A stretch of DNA of 6,057 nt from positions 1 to 6,057 of the forward strand of contig JAKFDA010000002.1 of NCBI GenBank assembly GCA_036676355.1, in the 5' to 3' direction. How positions within the stretch are numbered: position 1 is the stretch's first letter; the number at the start of each line of letters is the position of its first letter. Positions 1 to 5,982 of the stretch are shown piece after piece. Both the position numbers and the translations under genes were made by a program. The notes under the pieces were generated by a model. The model was not told the DNA's origin. It ran no database searches and saw only the letters and a list, made by a program, of their open reading frames with translations. Origin of the DNA: ZC4RG42 sp036676355 (GTDB lineage Bacteria > Pseudomonadota > Gammaproteobacteria > Burkholderiales > SG8-39).

Positions 1-26
1 TTAGGCTCGCTGTGGTAACGCTTGCC

Positions 27-35
27 TGTTAAAAT
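27..35 (+). promoter_or_regulatory. Candidate extended -10 promoter of typA
   Basis: TG at 27-28, one spacer base, then TAAAAT at 30-35 match the extended -10 pattern TGnTATAAT at all but one position. The implied start near 42 gives a leader of about 33 nt before the typA ATG. No good -35 hexamer is visible 16-18 bp upstream, which is tolerable for an extended -10 promoter. The ribosome-binding site is weak: only AGG at 64-66, 8 nt before the ATG. Upstream genes lie outside the window, so read-through from them is possible. Confidence 0.4.
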
Positions 36-74
36 CATCGGTTTCCTCGCGCCCGCCCTATATAGGCTCTTTCC

Positions 75-1901
75 ATGTCCCGCGCTTTACGCAACATCGC
101 CATCATCGCCCACGTCGACCACGGCAAAACCACGCTCGTCGACCAACTCCTCCGACAGTCCGGCACCTTCCGCGAAAACCAGCAGGTCGCCGAGCGTGTA
201 ATGGACAGCAACGACATCGAGAAGGAGCGCGGTATCACCATTCTGGCGAAAAACTGCGCGGTCGAATACGAGGGGACCCATATCAACATCGTCGACACGC
301 CCGGTCACGCCGATTTCGGCGGCGAAGTGGAGCGCGTACTGTCGATGGTCGATGGCGTGCTGCTGCTGGTCGATGCGGTGGAAGGCCCGATGCCGCAAAC
401 CCGCTTCGTCACGCGTAAGGCGCTGGCGCTCGGACTGAAACCCATTGTGGTCGTCAACAAGGTTGACCGGCCTGGCGCGCGTCCTGACTATGTCATCAAC
501 GCAACCTTCGATCTGTTCGACAAACTCGGCGCAACTGAAGAGCAACTCGATTTCCCGGTGATCTATGCCTCGGGTCTGAACGGCTTTGCCATGCTCGATC
601 TGAATAAACCGAGCACGGACATGCGTCCGCTGTTCGAGGCGATCCTCGAACATGTACCGGTGCGCGACGATAACTCCGACGGGCCGCTGCAACTACAGAT
701 TTCGTCGCTCGATTACTCGAGCTACGTCGGTAAGATCGGCATCGGTCGGATCAGCCGCGGTCGCGTCAAGCCGTTGCAGGACGTCATCGTGATGAACGGC
801 CCGGACTCGACGCCGATCAAGGCGCGCATCAATCAGGTTCTGACATTCCACGGTCTGGATCGCACGCTGGTCGATGAAGCGCTGGCCGGCGATATCGTGC
901 TGATCAACGGCATCGAGGAACTGGGCATCGGCTCGACCGTTTGCCAGCCAGACACTCCGGACGCGCTGCCGCTGCTGCGCGTGGATGAGCCGACGCTCAC
1001 CATGAATTTCTGCGTCAACACGTCGCCGCTCGCCGGCCGCGAAGGCAAGTTCATCACCAGCCGCCAGATCCGCGAACGGCTGCAGCGTGAATTGAAAGCG
1101 AACGTGGCATTGCGCGTGCAGGATACCGGCGACGAAACCGTGTTCGAGGTATCGGGTCGCGGCGAACTGCATCTGACCATTCTGGTCGAGAACATGCGGC
1201 GCGAAGGCTACGAACTGGCCGTGTCGCGCCCGCGCGTCGTCATCAAGGAAATCAACGGCGTCAAGCATGAGCCCTACGAGTTGTTGACCGTGGACGTCGA
1301 AGAAAATCATCAGGGCGGCGTCATGGAAGAACTCGGGCGTCGTCGCGGCGATTTGCAGGATATGCAGCCGGACGGCAAAGGTCGTGTGCGCCTGGAATAT
1401 CGCATCCCTGCGCGTGGCCTGATCGGCTTTCAGTCGGAATTCATGACGCTTACGCGCGGCACAGGCTTGATGAGCCACATTTTCGACGACTACGCGCCGC
1501 TCAAAGGCGGCGAAGTGGCGGAGCGCCGCAACGGTGTGCTGATCAGTCAGGATGATGGCGAAGCGGTCGCCTACGCTTTGTGGAAGTTGCAGGATCGCGG
1601 GCGCATGTTCACCGTGCCGGGACAGCCCGTATACGAAGGCATGATCATCGGCATACACAGCCGCGACAACGATCTCGTGGTGAACCCGATCAAGGGCAAG
1701 CAGCTGACCAACGTGCGCGCCTCTGGTACGGATGAAGCAGTACGACTCATCCCGCCGGTTCAGATGTCGCTCGAATACGCCGTCGAATTCATCGCCGATG
1801 ACGAGCTCGTCGAAATCACGCCGCAAAGCATCCGTTTGCGCAAACGTCATTTGAAAGAGCACGAGCGCAAACGCGCATCACGCGAGAAAGACGCCGCTTA
1901 A
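75..1901 (+). CDS. typA: Translational GTPase TypA/BipA
   Basis: This is a ribosome-associated GTPase of the EF-G/LepA superfamily. Family members bind the 70S ribosome at the EF-G site and act in 50S subunit assembly, low-temperature growth and stress responses. At 608 residues it is full length for the family (E. coli BipA is about 607). G-domain motifs are all intact: G1 AHVDHGKT (12-19), G2 RGIT (52-55), G3 DTPGH (74-78), G4 NKVD (128-131) and G5 SG (166-167). A beta-barrel domain II follows (about 203-290), then the TypA hallmark NTSPLAGREGK (315-325), an EF-G III-like domain, a domain V-like region (about 398-480) and the TypA-specific C-terminal domain with DNDLVVNPIKGKQLTNVRAS (531-550) and a basic tail. 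The ATG is fixed by the conserved MSRALRNIAIIAHVDHGKT start, although its Shine-Dalgarno is poor. It is transcribed alone and converges with the metC-lipoprotein pair. Confidence 0.98.
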   Translation: MSRALRNIAIIAHVDHGKTTLVDQLLRQSGTFRENQQVAERVMDSNDIEKERGITILAKNCAVEYEGTHINIVDTPGHADFGGEVERVLSMVDGVLLLVDAVEGPMPQTRFVTRKALALGLKPIVVVNKVDRPGARPDYVINATFDLFDKLGATEEQLDFPVIYASGLNGFAMLDLNKPSTDMRPLFEAILEHVPVRDDNSDGPLQLQISSLDYSSYVGKIGIGRISRGRVKPLQDVIVMNGPDSTPIKARINQVLTFHGLDRTLVDEALAGDIVLINGIEELGIGSTVCQPDTPDALPLLRVDEPTLTMNFCVNTSPLAGREGKFITSRQIRERLQRELKANVALRVQDTGDETVFEVSGRGELHLTILVENMRREGYELAVSRPRVVIKEINGVKHEPYELLTVDVEENHQGGVMEELGRRRGDLQDMQPDGKGRVRLEYRIPARGLIGFQSEFMTLTRGTGLMSHIFDDYAPLKGGEVAERRNGVLISQDDGEAVAYALWKLQDRGRMFTVPGQPVYEGMIIGIHSRDNDLVVNPIKGKQLTNVRASGTDEAVRLIPPVQMSLEYAVEFIADDELVEITPQSIRLRKRHLKEHERKRASREKDAA

Positions 1902-1910
1902 TTCCTGTGC

Positions 1911-1938
1911 CGCACCGAACGCACACGCGCTCGGTGCG
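1911..1938. terminator. Hairpin between convergent typA and lipoprotein genes
   Basis: CGCACCGA (1911-1918) pairs perfectly with TCGGTGCG (1931-1938) around a 12-nt loop. It sits 9 nt after the typA stop and 24 nt beyond the stop of the convergent minus-strand gene. Neither strand has a T-tract after the stem, so it is not a classical intrinsic terminator. It could be a weak bidirectional terminator or a 3'-end stabilising structure. Confidence 0.4.
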
Positions 1939-1962
1939 TACAGCACACAGCGATCTGCCTCT

Positions 1963-2268
1963 TCACCGGCAGCGCAAATTGGCGGTCGGCAGCACGATGG
2001 GTTTGCTGCAATCCTGCTCATTCACGATTCGATCCGCTTTCATTGATGGCACGGGCGCATAGCCTTCGCCGGCCGCCAGAATGCCGAGCATCGCGCCGCC
2101 GACAACGAGGTTCGATGCAGCAGCGCCAATGTCGATGCTGAGGTGCAGTCCCGCCTGATCGCTATGCAGATGCGAACCCGCCGCGCCGCCGGCCGTCGCG
2201 CTGCAACCGCCCAACGCGATAAGCAGAATCGCGAATCCGGCCGCTTCTTGCACGCGACGACACCTCAT
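1963..2268 (-). CDS. Small predicted lipoprotein, unknown function
   Basis: This 101-residue protein has an N-terminal lipoprotein signal: a basic n-region (MRCRRV), a hydrophobic core (GFAILLIA) and a lipobox LGGC with the acylated cysteine at residue 22. It is therefore predicted to be anchored to the inner or outer membrane facing the periplasm. The mature part is about 80 residues, with a Gly/Ala-rich mildly hydrophobic stretch (about 48-67) and a C-terminal section with two cysteines (C87 and C100) that could form a disulphide. No known domain is recognised. It starts 6 nt after the metC stop, so the two are probably co-transcribed. AGGA directly abuts the ATG, too close for a normal Shine-Dalgarno, so translation is probably coupled to metC. 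A GTG at codon 6 has a better-placed GAGGTG, but starting there removes the Arg residues of the signal peptide, so the ATG is preferred. The lipoprotein call is well supported; the function is unknown. Confidence 0.75.
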   Translation of the reverse strand: MRCRRVQEAAGFAILLIALGGCSATAGGAAGSHLHSDQAGLHLSIDIGAAASNLVVGGAMLGILAAGEGYAPVPSMKADRIVNEQDCSKPIVLPTANLRCR

Positions 2269-2274
2269 TCCTAG

Positions 2275-3447
2275 TCAGCCTCGCGTACGCGTCAGTCGTT
2301 CGAAACCGGCGGCCAGATCGGCTATCAGATCGTCCGGGTGTTCCAACCCCGCATGAATGCGAAAGCAAAGTCCTTCGTGCGGCCATTTCGTCGCGCTGCG
2401 ATGCGGCTCGAACGGCATGATCAGACTTTCATAGCCGCCCCAGGACGCTCCGAGCCCGTACAGTTGCAAGCCGTCGATGAAGGAGCGGAATGCTTCAGGG
2501 TCGACCGGTTTCAATACCACACCGAACAGGCCGCATGCACCTTTGAAATCGCGCTTCCAGAGGGTGTGCCCCGCATCGCCCGGCAATGCGGGATGCAGCA
2601 CACGTTCGACTTCCGGCCGCCGCGCGATCCAGTCGGCGAGCCGAAGTCCGGTTTCCCAATGCTGCTTGAGGCGGACGCCCATGGTGCGCAGGCCGCGTTG
2701 CGCCAGATAGATATCATCCGGACCGGCAGTCTGCCCTAAATCGTAGTGCGTGGATTTCAGCTTGGGCCAGGCTTCCTTGGTGCAGCTCACGGTACCAAGC
2801 ATGGCATCGGAATGGCCGACAACGTACTTGGTCGCCGCCTGAATCGATACGTCCACGCCGTGATCGAACGCTTTGAAATAAAGCGGCGTGCCCCAGGTGT
2901 TGTCCATGATTACAGTAATGCCGTGCCCATGCGCGACGTCGGCGATCGCGGGAATATCCTGCACTTCGAATGTCAGCGATCCAGGCGATTCGACGTAGAT
3001 CACTTTGGTGTTCGGGCGAATCAAGTCTGCGATGCGAGCGCCGATCAACGGATCGTAAAACGTCGCATCGACACCATAGCGTTTCAACAGACGGGTGGCG
3101 ACGCCGCGGGTCGGCCCGTACACGCTGTCGCTGAGCAGCACATGATCGCCGGCTGCCAGATAAGCGAGCAAGGCGCCTGTGCACGCCGCGAGGCCCGAGG
3201 AGAACACGACACAACGATGTGCGCCTTCCAGTTCGGCGAGTGCTTCTTCGAGCGCCCGCGTGGTCGGCGTGCCGCCCCGCCCGTAGTAGGTTCCGGGTAT
3301 TTCCTTGGCGCGCTCTTCGATCTTGCGCTCCCAATCCTCCAGCGAAGGCGACAGAATTGTGGAGGCATGAAATACCGGCGGGTTGACCACGCCCTCGAAG
3401 CGTTCCGGGTGACGGCCGGAATGCACCAGTTTTGTTTCGTCGCGCAC
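2275..3447 (-). CDS. metC: Cystathionine beta-lyase (PLP-dependent)
   Basis: This is a cytoplasmic PLP enzyme of the Cys/Met metabolism family. It cleaves L-cystathionine to homocysteine, pyruvate and ammonia, the penultimate step of methionine synthesis by trans-sulfuration. Numbered from the GTG start (390 residues), the PLP Schiff-base lysine is K207 in IQAATKYVVGHSDAM. D182 in MDNTWG binds the pyridine nitrogen, Y110 stacks on the ring, and Y55/R57 in YYGRGGT bind phosphate from the neighbouring subunit. SWGGYESL (around 335-342) and R363 in FRIHAGLE form the substrate-carboxylate site. From memory, the K207 motif, the SWGGYESL block and the LRTLGVRL-like block follow E. coli MetC more closely than MetB or MetZ. 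I chose GTG at 3447 because AAGGAG lies 7 nt upstream. An ATG at 3468 is in frame but has no Shine-Dalgarno and would add 7 non-conserved residues. The gene leads a two-gene unit with the lipoprotein. Beta-lyase specificity is likely, but gamma-lyase side activity is not excluded. Confidence 0.94.
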   Translation of the reverse strand: MRDETKLVHSGRHPERFEGVVNPPVFHASTILSPSLEDWERKIEERAKEIPGTYYGRGGTPTTRALEEALAELEGAHRCVVFSSGLAACTGALLAYLAAGDHVLLSDSVYGPTRGVATRLLKRYGVDATFYDPLIGARIADLIRPNTKVIYVESPGSLTFEVQDIPAIADVAHGHGITVIMDNTWGTPLYFKAFDHGVDVSIQAATKYVVGHSDAMLGTVSCTKEAWPKLKSTHYDLGQTAGPDDIYLAQRGLRTMGVRLKQHWETGLRLADWIARRPEVERVLHPALPGDAGHTLWKRDFKGACGLFGVVLKPVDPEAFRSFIDGLQLYGLGASWGGYESLIMPFEPHRSATKWPHEGLCFRIHAGLEHPDDLIADLAAGFERLTRTRG

Positions 3448-3454
3448 GCAATCG

Positions 3455-3460
3455 CTCCTT
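3455..3460 (-). promoter_or_regulatory. metC Shine-Dalgarno that decides the start
   Basis: Read on the minus strand this is AAGGAG, 7 nt before GTG at 3447. It lies inside the reading frame that would open at the upstream ATG (3468), so it favours the GTG as the real start. Confidence 0.7.
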
Positions 3461-3477
3461 CGCGTCATGAATGCCGC

Positions 3478-3483
3478 ATTCTA
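3478..3483 (-). promoter_or_regulatory. Candidate metC -10 element
   Basis: The minus strand reads TAGAAT, one mismatch from TATAAT. The start it implies (near 3471) gives a leader of about 24 nt to the GTG but only 2-3 nt to the upstream ATG, in line with GTG initiation. No convincing -35 is present at 16-18 bp, so this is a weak call. metC could instead be read through from the ku unit. Confidence 0.25.
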
Positions 3484-3550
3484 CGACCCGCACTGCGTTG
3501 ATCGCACCCCACCGTAGCCGCAGCACATCGCTCACCCACGCCGCGGCGCC

Positions 3551-4360
3551 TCAGCGCACGAGTTTGCGATAGTGCTTGAGATGTCGCAGCGCCTTCTGTC
3601 GATCGCCCATCGCTTCGAGCAGCATCGCGAGGTTGTAGTGTCCGTCGGCAAGATCCGGTTGCACATCGACGGCCGCTTCATACGCCGCGCACGCCTCCTT
3701 GTAACGCTCCAGATCTTCGAGCAGCACCGCGAGATTGAATAACAGCAGCGCATCGGGACCGCAACGGGCAATGGCGGCCCGATAAACGCGCTCCGCTTCG
3801 TCCAGTGCGCCTTCGAGATGCAGCAGGCGCCCGAGGTTCGCCGCCGCCGGTGCGTGCGCCGGGTCTATCGCCAGAGCCTGGCGATAGACCTTTAGCGCCT
3901 TCCCCGGGTATGCATTCTCGAGCCGGCAAGCTTCGTCGAAATATCGATCGGCCGACGTATGTCGCGCCGTCGAACGATGAGACACGACCGCCACGCCCTC
4001 GGCGTGCTGCCGGATGTCGAAGTCCAACAGATACTGCCCGGAATCGGCGCGCCAGCGGCGATTGCCTTCGCTCACCGCAACCCGATCGCCGTCGGCGTAG
4101 ATCCGCAGGCCCGACAGTGGCACGTGTTCAGGCAGGCTGTGTCGTAGACGCTTCAACGCCTGTGCAATACGGCGCGGCGGCACTTGCGCAAGGGTCAGTT
4201 CACGCGCGGCTTTCAGCAGCACGAGGTCGCGAAACGAAAAACGGTAGGCGTTGCGCGGTCCGCGCACCGGAGATACAAACCCCGCTCGAACCAGTGTTTG
4301 AATCACCGAACGAGACAAGCCGAGCGTTCGCTCGACTTCGCGCACGCCAAAATCGCTCAT
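3551..4360 (-). CDS. MerR-type HTH / TPR fusion protein, Ku-linked
   Basis: This is a 269-residue protein in three parts. Residues 4-72 look like a MerR winged helix-turn-helix (FGVREVERTLGLSRSVIQTL, then AYRFSFRDLVLLKAA), where a GPRNAYRFSFRD wing replaces the usual GYRxY. Residues about 80-117 form a short beta-rich linker ending SGQYLLDFDI. Residues about 138-265 hold roughly four tetratricopeptide repeats with typical A/L/Y spacing (KALKVYRQALAIDP, EAERVYRAAI, EACAAYEAAVDVQP, HYNLAMLLEAMGD). The usual MerR dimerisation helix and effector domain are absent. No signal peptide or membrane segment is seen, so it is cytoplasmic. Its ATG overlaps the ku stop as ATGA and it has no strong Shine-Dalgarno, so translation is probably coupled to ku. 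The HTH suggests DNA binding and the TPR suggests protein contacts. By inference it may regulate ku or act beside Ku at DNA ends. Its actual function is unknown. Confidence 0.88.
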   Translation of the reverse strand: MSDFGVREVERTLGLSRSVIQTLVRAGFVSPVRGPRNAYRFSFRDLVLLKAARELTLAQVPPRRIAQALKRLRHSLPEHVPLSGLRIYADGDRVAVSEGNRRWRADSGQYLLDFDIRQHAEGVAVVSHRSTARHTSADRYFDEACRLENAYPGKALKVYRQALAIDPAHAPAAANLGRLLHLEGALDEAERVYRAAIARCGPDALLLFNLAVLLEDLERYKEACAAYEAAVDVQPDLADGHYNLAMLLEAMGDRQKALRHLKHYRKLVR

Positions 4361-5268
4361 GCCCGCTTACGCGGCTTCGCTTCTCGCTGTTTCTTCGCCG
4401 TGTTTGCTGATGCCGCGCGCTTGGGTGGCTTTCTGGCCGCTTGTTCCGATTCGGCGCGAGTGGCCGATTTTCCGCCCGCCGCCCTGTGCCCAGGCGTTTT
4501 TTCGAGGCTCGCGCGCAATGCCGCCATCAGGTCGATCACCTGTGCACCGGCCGCTTCGGTCGGTGCTTCGGCGATCGCGATTTCGTGGCCTTCCACTTTT
4601 TGCTGTACGGCCGCTTCGATGCGTTCGCGCACTTCGTCTCTGTAGGCGGCCGGATCGAAGGTATCGCTCGCCTGCTGCTCGATGAGTTGCACCGCGAGCT
4701 TCAATTCCGGATCTCTGACTTCAGCTTGTGGAATTTCCAGCTCTGTAATCGTGCGAACCTCGTTCGCATACAGCAGTTGCTGCATGACGAGCCCCTCCTC
4801 GACGGGCCGTAGCATCACGATGTACTGTTTCCCGCGTGTCGCCCACCGCCCTAGGGCGCACAACTCCGTCTTGCGCAGCGCCTGGGCAAACAGCGAATAG
4901 GGCTTCGCTCCGCCTTTGTCGGGCGCCAGATAATAGGCGCGGTCAAAGTACACCGGATCCACGCTCGAGACGGGTACGAACTCCGTGATGTCGACGGCCT
5001 TGGTCCCCGCCTCCTCCAACGCCTTCAACTCTTCCGGTTCGAACATGACGTACTGATCTTTGGCGAACTCATAGCCTTTGACCATCTGGTCGCGCGGGAC
5101 GACCACGTCTTCCTTGATGCAGACGTACTGCTGCTTCACACGCGAACCGCATGTGTGCAGCAAGTTGAACGAAATCGCGCCCCCGGCCTGTGTCGCCGAG
5201 TAAAGCTTCACCGGTATGGCAACGAGGCCGAAAGAGATGGTGAGCGAAGCAAGGGATCGTGCGGCCAT
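4357..5268 (-). CDS. ku: Bacterial Ku, NHEJ DNA-end-binding protein
   Basis: This 303-residue homodimeric Ku would form a ring on double-strand DNA ends and recruit the ligase LigD in non-homologous end joining. It carries the Ku70/80-like core from the N-terminus (SLTISFGLVAIPVKLYSAT, 8-26) through LLHTCGSRVKQQYVC (36-50), KGYEFAKDQYVMFEPEELKAL (64-84) and YFDRAYYLAPDKGGAKPYSL (107-126) to the NEVR region (169-172). A tail from about residue 251 is Lys/Arg/Ala-rich, with 16 basic and 4 acidic residues in 53. The length is in the usual range for bacterial Ku (about 270-310). The ATG at 5268 is chosen because GGAGG lies 6 nt upstream and the protein then starts with the conserved MAARSLASLTISFG. 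An in-frame ATG at 5388 would add 40 Pro/Arg-rich, unconserved residues. It overlaps the downstream MerR-TPR gene by 4 nt and is divergent from a WYL-domain gene. No ligD is present in the window, so a partner must lie elsewhere. Confidence 0.96.
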   Translation of the reverse strand: MAARSLASLTISFGLVAIPVKLYSATQAGGAISFNLLHTCGSRVKQQYVCIKEDVVVPRDQMVKGYEFAKDQYVMFEPEELKALEEAGTKAVDITEFVPVSSVDPVYFDRAYYLAPDKGGAKPYSLFAQALRKTELCALGRWATRGKQYIVMLRPVEEGLVMQQLLYANEVRTITELEIPQAEVRDPELKLAVQLIEQQASDTFDPAAYRDEVRERIEAAVQQKVEGHEIAIAEAPTEAAGAQVIDLMAALRASLEKTPGHRAAGGKSATRAESEQAARKPPKRAASANTAKKQREAKPRKRA

Positions 5269-5274
5269 CGTGCA

Positions 5275-5279
5275 CCTCC
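5275..5279 (-). promoter_or_regulatory. ku Shine-Dalgarno that decides the start
   Basis: Minus-strand GGAGG is 6 nt before the ATG at 5268. It is part of an 8-bp palindrome (CTCCGGAG, 5276-5283), so the site could be partly involved in local structure. It supports the short 303-residue form over the 343-residue extension. Confidence 0.8.
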
Positions 5280-5299
5280 GGAGTGGTGACGGCCCGGAA

Positions 5300-5316
5300 G
5301 GTCGGGCTTCCCGACC
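5300..5316. repeat. Perfect inverted repeat in the ku-WYL divergent region
   Basis: GGTCGGG (5300-5306) and CCCGACC (5310-5316) form a perfect 7-bp dyad with a 3-nt loop. It lies 31 nt upstream of the ku ATG, inside the probable ku leader. An alternative hairpin, GGAAG (5296-5300) with CTTCC (5307-5311), overlaps it and cannot form at the same time. It could be an operator for a dimeric regulator, a leader structure, or simply GC-rich coincidence. No clear promoter hexamers are visible nearby. Confidence 0.4.
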
Positions 5317-5394
5317 GCGGCCTGTCGGAGTGGGATGCAACCGATGTGCCGCACTGCATGGCCAACTTTTGCTCCTCTGCGGAGTCATAGGAAA

Positions 5395-5700
5395 ATGCTA
5401 AACGACATTATGGAAGAACTTCTACGCGCAATTGCCGAGCAGCGCGTCGTGCAATTCCGGTACGGCGGCTATCCGCGTGTCGGCGAGCCCCACGTAATCG
5501 GGATGTATCGGGGCGCGATACAGCTACTTTTTTACCAGACGGGTGGCCGCAGTTCCTCCGGACAGCTTCCTGAGTGGAGACGGTTCAACTTGAGCGGGAT
5601 ATCACGGGTTTCGCTTGAAGATCAACGATTCCCCGGCGGGCGTCCATCTCCCTCCGGCCAGCACGCCAAATGGGATCAACGATTTGCGTTCGTACCGTGA
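5395..5700 (+). CDS. Small stand-alone WYL-domain protein
   Basis: This 101-residue cytoplasmic protein looks like an isolated WYL-type domain. It starts with a helix (EELLRAIAEQRVVQFRYGG, 7-25), followed by RVGEPHVIGMYRGAIQLLFYQTGG (about 28-51), the segment LPEWRRFNLSGISRVSLEDQRF (about 58-79) and a WDQRFAFVP end. The pattern of an R-V-x-F-x-Y strand, EPH, a Tyr/Phe-rich strand and a WRxFxLxxI strand matches small WYL proteins that lack the N-terminal HTH. WYL domains in general bind ligands, often nucleic acids, and regulate defence or DNA-damage genes. A role here is inference. The ATG at 5395 follows GGAG at 5381-5384 (10 nt) and AGGA closer in. The ATG at 5410 is an alternative with a weaker site. 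It is divergent from ku (126-bp gap) and may share control with it. Confidence 0.75.
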   Translation: MLNDIMEELLRAIAEQRVVQFRYGGYPRVGEPHVIGMYRGAIQLLFYQTGGRSSSGQLPEWRRFNLSGISRVSLEDQRFPGGRPSPSGQHAKWDQRFAFVP

Positions 5701-5935
5701 ACGCCACGCGCATTTCGCTGGCAGTTGCAGACGGACGGCATGACGATGACGTGTTCCGCATCACTCGTTGCGGGGGCCAGGAGTATTCGTCGCAACAAGG
5801 CAATGGTTTAACGACAGGCGCCGCGGCGTGGTGTTTATGAGTTGTTGAGTTGTTTGTCGGTGATTGTCGACATTGGGATGCTTGTCTGCGCGTTGTCGTC
5901 GCGCAAGCGGGAGATCTGGGCCAGAGTCACTGCAG
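5701..5935. other. Gene-poor spacer between WYL gene and rRNA terminator
   Basis: No convincing gene is seen on either strand. The only possible coding stretch is a 47-codon GTG frame overlapping the WYL stop (5697-5840), which has no recognisable domain. The rest is G/T-rich (around 5835-5880), with a small hairpin TGCGCG/CGCGCA (5887-5892 with 5900-5905). Confidence 0.5.
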
Positions 5936-5976
5936 AAACTAAAAAGCCCAGGCACGAGGCCTGGGCTTTTTAGTTT
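5936..5976. terminator. Strong bidirectional intrinsic terminator of the rRNA operon
   Basis: The 18-nt arm at 5936-5953 and the arm at 5959-5976 are perfectly complementary around a 5-nt loop (ACGAG). The GC core GCCCAGGC/GCCTGGGC is flanked by A-runs on the left and T-runs on the right, so RNA from either strand ends in a stem plus a U-tract. On the minus strand it lies about 7 nt past the 5S rRNA 3' end, the normal place for the rrn operon terminator. On the plus strand it would stop transcripts from the WYL gene before they run antisense into the rRNA operon. Confidence 0.95.
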
Positions 5977-5982
5977 ATAGGG

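Noticed and set aside
1..18. Frame ending in TAA at 16-18 that could be the tail of an upstream gene
   Set aside because: Only five codons are visible, and other frames are equally possible; no upstream product can be named.
87..1862. Long open frames antisense to typA (201 and 389 codons, minus strand)
   Set aside because: They mirror the typA codon pattern in GC-rich DNA, show no recognisable domain, and are fully covered by an unambiguous gene.
2338..3501. Plus-strand open frames of 133 and 251 codons opposite metC
   Set aside because: Antisense shadows of a well-supported enzyme gene; their translations show no family features.
3805..4812. Plus-strand open frames opposite the MerR-TPR and ku genes
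   Set aside because: Arg/Pro-rich translations typical of GC-rich shadow frames; the minus-strand genes explain the region.
5335..5359. ATGCA/TGCAT dyad and GTGCCGCAC palindrome between ku and the WYL gene
   Set aside because: The two symmetries have different centres, the arms are short, and such pairs are expected by chance.
5372..5384. CTCC/GGAG hairpin over the WYL ribosome-binding site
   Set aside because: Only 4 bp with a 5-nt loop; too weak to claim translational control.
5269..5388. 40-residue N-terminal extension of Ku from ATG 5388
   Set aside because: It has no conserved residues, and the ku Shine-Dalgarno (5275-5279) would lie inside it. Ku homologues start at the MAARS-like position.
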